A stretch of 64,000 bases of DNA from Pristionchus mayeri (taxonomy: Eukaryota > Nematoda > Chromadorea > Rhabditida > Neodiplogasteridae). A program made the position numbers and the translations under genes. The first letter of the stretch is position 1. The number at the start of each line of letters is the position of its first letter. Below, in pieces: positions 58,257-64,000 of the stretch. The stretch covers positions 29,435,541-29,499,540 of the forward strand of contig BTRK01000004.1 in assembly GCA_036245805.1 (NCBI GenBank), in the 5' to 3' direction. The notes below the pieces were generated by a model, which did no database searches, had not been told where the DNA came from, and saw only the letters and a list, made by a program, of their open reading frames with translations.

Positions 58257-60118
58257 ATGGCATCCAGTGGTCAGTCTCGCTTCAGGGTATACTCTAGGTA
58301 CCGTATCTTGCAGACTCCTGACGTCTGCTACCTCGTGCAGAAACTGCAGCAGCTGCAGCACGGAGATAAACCTCCCGAGGGCGGATACGTGAGTTCGCCC
58401 ACACTTATTTAAGGCTCCTCTCTCTTTCAGTTCCCCTTGCTCGATCTGCCGAAGGAAGTGGTCATCTACTTCCTCAAGGAGCATCTCACTGCTGCCGATC
58501 GACTGAAGATCCGTGTGAACCACTGCCTCTCCCAGGTGAACTTTGATCTCTCAACTAACAAAATTTTTACTCTGATCTCTGAGTCTTTGAATTTTTATGC
58601 CTGATCTTTGATATCTCCTTTAATCTTTCGAATGGACTTAGATCTCTGAGGTCTGAGCTCTTGTTTATTTCTGATGTTTGACCTTTAGTTTGATCGTTGA
58701 TCTCTGTCTTTCAGCTGGAGGCAGGGGAGACGTACAGATTGGGTCGTCTCAACGTCGTCGACGCCCACTTCGATGCTTCCGGCGACAGTGGATTCTGCTG
58801 CAGTTGTGGCTGCAGCTGCAGCTGCAAGTGCAGTCGCGATGGGGAGAGGCGAGTAAGGGCATCGGCATCACCAGCGAATCCCTCACCTGCAGCGTGACGA
58901 TGCTCCTGAAGCCATCGCTGTCCACTGACGACTTGGATAAGCACCTCGTCGAATTGAACAAGTACCTCGCCGGAGTGGAGAAGCTAACGACCAACTCCTC
59001 CTTCGACTCCGTCCTCTTCAAGGTAAACGAGGGAACTATTGCCTGTCGTTCATTGCATGAACATCTGGAAGACCAATGAAATAGGTAAAGATGGACTCTT
59101 CCCTTGTAGATCACAGACTCGGCCTATGCCGATGTGTTCATAATCGCTGCACTTGCACACGTCGAGTGCAACCACATGATCGTCGATATCGAGGTAAGAA
59201 GGAGGAGAGGAGACATATCAATCAATATTTCATTCGTACAGTGCCTCAAAAAATAGATAGCGACTGATTACAGCATTTCTCCTGCTTTTAGCATCCTAAC
59301 TCATTTTAGCCTGACGAAGCGAGGAAATCACTGGTGGGTGGGATCGTCGAGGTGTTGGCTATGGAGAAGAGGACTCTCAACTTCGTCCACTCCTGGCCCG
59401 ATCTCCCAGAGGTCTTCATACGCCTTTTCCAGGTGGGATATGCTATCTTTATATGGATTATCCCTTGATCAGTATGTTACCGCGCCTGAGCTGACACCGT
59501 ATGCCACCGACCTACCGTACGCGATGATTGCAGGAGATGGAATCGTCGTCTTCCTCTCTTCGCGAGGTCAACTTCAAGAGTGTCAATCGGCGCATCATGA
59601 GATGCGCCCTCCATTCGATTGGATTGACCTACTGCCAGGATGGACACTTCCACTCTGGCAACCCTCTCTGCAAGGTAGGTCACAGGGGGAAGATATTACT
59701 GTAATTACCGTACACTCTATACATCTACGTTCTACGTTATTCTACGTTCCTTCTGCGTTTTGTTCATTTCCTATGAGGGAAATCCCCTTTTCCGTATTTT
59801 TTGGCAGCGCGTTCTATCTTGTCGCTACAGCAATCCTTCACTGTACCCTCAACATCTTCCGTTCAGGTGTTCACTGAATGCCACAGAGTCTTCATTCTCC
59901 TTGGGAACAGACTGATCTCCATCCCCACTGCGGTGATTCGGGATGAGACTACGGGTGTCCTCTCCATCTTCCGCTACGATGAGGATGGATCTGTGCCAGA
60001 GAAGGTATTTGGACATTAACCAATTTTGATTTATTTTATTTTTTAGATCTGCATCCCTCCGAAGGAGAAGATTGTGCAGCTGCCAGAAATTCCTGTCATC
60101 CCCTACTCCACTGATTAG
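58257..60118 (+). CDS. F-box protein of nematode type, with a frameshift in a Cys-rich insert
   Basis: Eight exons: 58257-58388, 58431-58535, 58715-59022, 59110-59193, 59310-59432, 59534-59674, 59867-60004, 60047-60118; all introns are phase 0. Exon 2 encodes FPLLDLPKEVVIYFLKEHLT followed by AADRLKIRVNHCLSQ, a clear nematode F-box (FPLLDLP...DRLxLR), implying Skp1 binding in an SCF ubiquitin ligase. Exon 3 carries a cysteine-rich GFCCSCGCSCSCKC stretch encoded by a GCTGCA repeat. Directly after it the reading frame must shift by one to continue with the well-conserved-looking ITSESLTCSV part: the exon is 308 bp, not a multiple of 3. This is a sequencing indel in the repeat, an allelic frameshift, or a broken gene. 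The remaining exons form a substrate-binding region of unknown family. Poly(A) signal AATAAA at 60175-60180. Confidence 0.72.
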
Positions 60119-60718
60119 CCAATGGAGAGGCTCTTTCTGAAATCCTCTGCAACTTCACCTTTCTTTCATAGAAAAATAAATAATTTCAAGTGAATCATTC
60201 TCGTTGTATCGGAACATGTATACATCTCAAGTCGGAGCTAAAAAAGGAAGCAAAATAAAGGGGTTCTATAATAGCAAGGATGACCTTTGCAAATGGTATT
60301 TTTCTCAGCAGTGATAAGAAGGTGGAAAGAGGCTGGGTGGAAGGAGACGAATGACTCTCCCTCCTCTCCCTCCAAGTGACCGATAAGCGATGGAAGCTCG
60401 CCTTCGTCTCCCTCTCTACATAGTAGATGCACTTCCCCTCCTTTCCTTCCGAGACTACGACCGTCACCGTACTATTCTTGGGTTGATCAATTAATTCTTG
60501 TCGTCAACTTCGGGTTTCGAAACAATCTAGCCAGTGGCAAAGATACGTGTAAAACTAGACCCGTTCAATTGCCTTCCTGGAGACCCATTTTGCATTTCAA
60601 AATTCAAGAGAATTTTTAAATTTTTAAAATTTTAAAATTTATTATCCTTAATCATCGTTCACTGCAGGAGTAATCTATATAGCGAGAGCTCATGATGCTT
60701 CCTACTTTATAAGAAGTC
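60119..60718. other. Intergenic; no gene recognised
   Basis: 3' flank of the F-box gene and AT-rich sequence before the repeats at 60719. Confidence 0.5.
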
Positions 60719-60868
60719 GACATGTATCTTAGAAAAAAATGGAGAGATTTAGATTTGAAGGGTATTATGTGTATGTATCTTAGAAAAAAATGGAGAGATT
60801 TAGATTTGAAGGGTATATATGTGTATGTATCTTAGAAAAAAATGGAGAGATTTAGATTTGAAGGGTAT
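60719..60868. repeat. About 50-bp tandem repeat, three copies
   Basis: Unit landmark ATGTATCTTAGAAAAAAATG, then GAGAGATTTAGATTTGAAGG, three times with little divergence. An inverted partial copy lies at 61885-61925, so the array is part of the palindromic element that follows. Confidence 0.9.
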
Positions 60869-62330
60869 ATATGTCTCCCAATTTTGGGTCAAACTGGGAC
60901 ATGCCGTGAAATCACAGACATTTGTGTCAGTATTCAATCTTAGAATAGTTTCACAAATGAACAATCGACGTTTTGAGTCACTTTAGGAATGGTGAAGAAC
61001 GATGGAGCTGCAAAACACAGATTGTGAGTTACTCTGAAAAATCACTTTTTTCGGAAGTGCAAATTGCAAAGTTTGACCGTCCGAAACTTAGAAATCCAAA
61101 TCCTGCGATGACAATTTAAAGGCATCATTTAAAGTAGTCCCCACATGAGTAAGAATGTTGAATATAGTCCCGATATGAACACTACAAAGTGCTGAATCTA
61201 TTGCTGGAATATGCGATTTCGCGATGCTCGAAAAATACAAAATCCCAAAAAACCGAGTTTTTATGATATATTCATTCAGATTTGCACATGAAAAATATTT
61301 TTTATGAAAAATAATCAGTAAAGAACAATAACTCCTACTACGGGCACTATTTTTAACACCAGATGGGAGAGTGCTTTAGAGGAACATCGGTTTTCCTCAT
61401 TTTAGAAATGTGCTGCTTTGATCAGTGGTTTATGATTATTCCTCATAGAAAAATTTTTTTCAAGTGCAAATCTGAATGAATATCTCATGAAAACTCGTTT
61501 TTTTGGGATTTTGTATTTTTCGAGCATCGCGAAATCGCATATTCCATCAATATATTCAGCACTTTGTAGTGTTCATATCGGGACTATATTCAACATTCTT
61601 ACTCATGTCGGGGACTACTTTAAATGATGCCTTCAAATTGTCATCGCAGGATTGGGATTTCTAAGTTTCGGACGGTCAAACTTTGCAATTTGCACTTCCG
61701 AAAAAAGTGATTGTTCAGAGTAACTCGCAATCTGTGTTTTGCAGCTCCATCGTTCTTCACCATTCCTAAAATGACTCAAAACGTCGATTGTTCATTTGTG
61801 AAACTATTCTAAGATTGAATACTGACACAAATGTCTGTGATTTCACGGCATGTCCCAGTTCGACCCAAAATTGGGAGACATATATACCCTTCAAATCTCT
61901 CCATATTTTTTTAAAAGATACATGTCGACTTCTTCTTTCGAATTATGAAAAGAAAATCCACTGAAAGTTTCCTGCGTGATATCGAAAATATTTATTTTCT
62001 TGTGGGAAAATCGGTTTTTCGATTTTCATAAATGTATTTCATTCCAGACAGAAAAGTGTTCGACATAAAAGTTTCTGGAAATAATTTTCCATACATTTTA
62101 AGACCAATGCCAGCTTTGTAGCTCATCTGGGAGCTGAAATACACTATAGCCAGATGCAAAACCGGAAAATTCCTAAAAGCCGGCTTTTGGACCAATGACC
62201 TATATTTTTCGAAATATTCTCTCTAGGACAATATAAAACTATAATATTATCAATATCTGAGATAACTTTTTGGAAAATGTTCCCGAGGGTTAGATTTTTC
62301 ATCCACTGACTCGTGATACACGTGATAATC
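60719..62330. mobile_element. Palindromic DNA element, family 1 (second copy)
   Basis: Arms 60869-61250 and 61500-61882 pair around 61376. The right flank 62050-62330 matches the outer arm of the 10.8-12.1 kb element (CATAAAAGTTTCTGGAAATA, AAGCCGGCTTT-like stretch, ACTCGTGATA end). The left outer arm seems to be missing or replaced by the tandem repeat, so this copy is asymmetric. No coding sequence. Confidence 0.78.
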
Positions 62331-62399
62331 TATAAATGTTATTGGAACACACGCATAATCGCATAGATATCACAATACACAAGACCTTCTTCTCACGAA

Positions 62400-64000
62400 A
62401 AACTTTAATTCGTTAATATATATAATCCTACAAGTATTATTTACATGGTAGTCATATATTCAAGTTTCACCTCCTCCTCAATGGTATTCGAAGCTATCTG
62501 TCCGTCAATAATTTCTTTTTATTAGAAATTTCTTCTTATTAGAAATATCATGCAAATCTCCTCACATATTCCTCCTCTTCGAATGAATTATTCGATTCTT
62601 CTCCTTGCTGTTCTTTATCCTCTTCCATCTCACTTGTTTCCTGTGAAAGAGAAAAATTGAACGGCGGATTGAATAATGTATTCACATCATTTTCTTCCTT
62701 AGATTCGCTCCCTTCTTCATACTCTTCGTATTCTTCATCAGCTTCTTCCTATAATCAAAATGCCATCAATCATCACCCAATCTTCAACTGACCTCTTTTT
62801 CCTTTTCTTCCTCCTTCATCCTTAATCCCGCTCGAGGTCCAAACAAGTAGCAGCTCGACTTCTGCAATGATCGGATTAGCTGAAGCCCCATGTTGTTTAG
62901 ATGTGACATCATCTTGCGAGATTGAAACATTAATTGTATGTACACTCCGAACCTCTTCCGAATATTCTTCCTCTCCTCTCTTGCATCCGAAGGCAGCAGT
63001 GAATTCTGGCATGAGAGAAACCACAGCATTCACCCTAATATTGTCCCTCGAGTGCTCGTCCTCATCATCAAACTGAAAACGGGCCTAAAAATACTTGAAT
63101 ATATTTTAGCTGCCTACATCATCAAAGTTTTCAACACAAGAATGGACTGCTGCTGCGTAGAAAAAAGATTGTTCGCGAGTGATTCCGAGTTCTTCGTACT
63201 CCAGTTCCTGCAACTTGTACGGTCAAGGAATAAATTGCCATCAACAACCTTCAGCTCTTGATCAGTGTGCGAATTCAACATGAGATCATAGGCCACCCTC
63301 ATTCCTTCCAAATCTGGCCCGTCCTCTTCAAATGTCTGCTTCCCACTTTTACATGTGCTCTGAGAGAATCATATATGATATATATATCATGTTATAAGTG
63401 CAAACTATACCTCAGACCATACAGAGCAACTCATGTTGAAATGGGACTTGATGCATTCTGATTCATTGTTGTATACATCATAGATCTCCATCAGTTCACT
63501 TCTCACGAACGAATGGAATATTTCGTGTCCCAACGTTGCACCAAGTCCATGCTAGAAAATGAAATAGTAGACTACACAGACAAAGTTAGTATAATACATA
63601 TATTGTGCGGACGCATATTGATGTCCATGGGATCTCAAAACTCATCGTATTCTTAAAGTAACCTACCCAGAACTTTTTTTAAAAATTACATACATAAGTG
63701 GTATCGCCCGATTTTTTCCATAGTAGAAGATAAAATAAGGGAGCCAGAAGAAGGATTGAATTCGTATTATAGTCGTGAATCCCGTTGTACACAAGTCCAT
63801 CGGTGATTCGCGTGAAAAATTCCCAGATCTTAAAATTCGAATGATGTATTCCATGTTGCATTGATTTGCGAACCTCTGAAGTTTCGAGATTATCCTCTAG
63901 CTTATCATGGTGGGTTTTGAAGGGATGAATCACATCAAACTTAAAGCAGCCAGTCGATCTAAAGTATGGGTTAATTTGAAGAAGGAAACATGATTAAATC
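62400..64000 (-). CDS. M13 (neprilysin-like) metallopeptidase, C-terminal part, continues beyond the window
   Basis: Exons recognised on the minus strand: about 63676-63933 or beyond, 63411-63551, 63249-63359, 63118-63207, 62953-63072, then acidic tail exons between 62560 and 62860. The 63411-63551 exon encodes GLGATLGHEIFHSFV, with the HExxH zinc site (HEIFH) of M13 peptidases and the usual GxxxGHE context. The next exon has PDLEGMRVAYDLM, the following ones ELEYEELGITREQSFFYAAA and VNAVVSLMPEFTAAFGCK. M13 enzymes are type II membrane or secreted ectopeptidases that degrade small peptides. Exon lengths for the 63118 exon equal those of the copy at 53943 (90 bp), showing tandem duplication. 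The tail replaces the normal CxVW end with a Glu-rich stretch. N-terminus lies outside the window. Confidence 0.72.

Overview
The window is eukaryotic and almost certainly nematode. Genes are split into many small exons with 40-300 bp GT-AG introns. Two of them encode fatty-acid/retinol-binding (FAR) proteins, a family known only from nematodes. The other recognisable genes are types that are expanded in nematodes: a UDP-glycosyltransferase, a Cys-loop channel, a peptide-type GPCR, two F-box proteins and M13 (neprilysin-like) proteins. High intron density and many GTGAGT donors recall diplogastrids such as Pristionchus, but the species is not established here. All exon joins below were worked out by hand from reading frame, splice sites and family similarity.

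Layout. 1-5211 is a near-perfect inverted repeat (arms about 2.1 kb, loop about 0.67 kb) ending at a 500-N gap. Each arm holds a jockey/CR1-like retrotransposon fragment, a 177-bp Helitron inserted in its reverse transcriptase, and a second Helitron carrying a 120-bp minisatellite and an array of heat-shock elements. 6.1-10.1 kb carries two tandem FAR genes on the minus strand; the second has an RTE retrotransposon inserted exactly at an exon-intron boundary. 10.8-12.1 kb is a palindromic DNA element. 12.7-16.6 kb is a 14-exon UGT gene (+) with a tRNA-Trp-like gene antisense in one intron. 20.1-24.6 kb is a pentameric ligand-gated channel (+). 25.3-28.5 kb is a 15-exon GPCR (-). 28.5-39.7 kb has no recognisable gene. 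39.7-42.8 kb is a 15-exon F-box/leucine-rich-repeat gene (-).

From 45.8 kb onward the window is mobile-element rich: nested palindromes (45.8-48.6), MITEs, a 140-bp satellite, a foldback element and a mariner-like element. Among these lie a caspase-like gene (+, 50.7-52.0), a possible membrane-protein gene (+, 52.1-52.8), several intact or broken M13 copies (-, 48.7-57.1 and 62.4-64.0, the last running off the window), and an F-box gene (+, 58.3-60.1).

The genes do not form an obvious pathway. FAR proteins (lipid binding) and the UGT (small-molecule conjugation) could both act on lipophilic ligands, and the channel and GPCR are neuronal-type receptors placed tail to tail. The main themes are tandem duplication (FAR, M13) and repeated invasion by hairpin-forming DNA transposons and Helitrons, one of which carries what look like strong HSF-1 binding sites.
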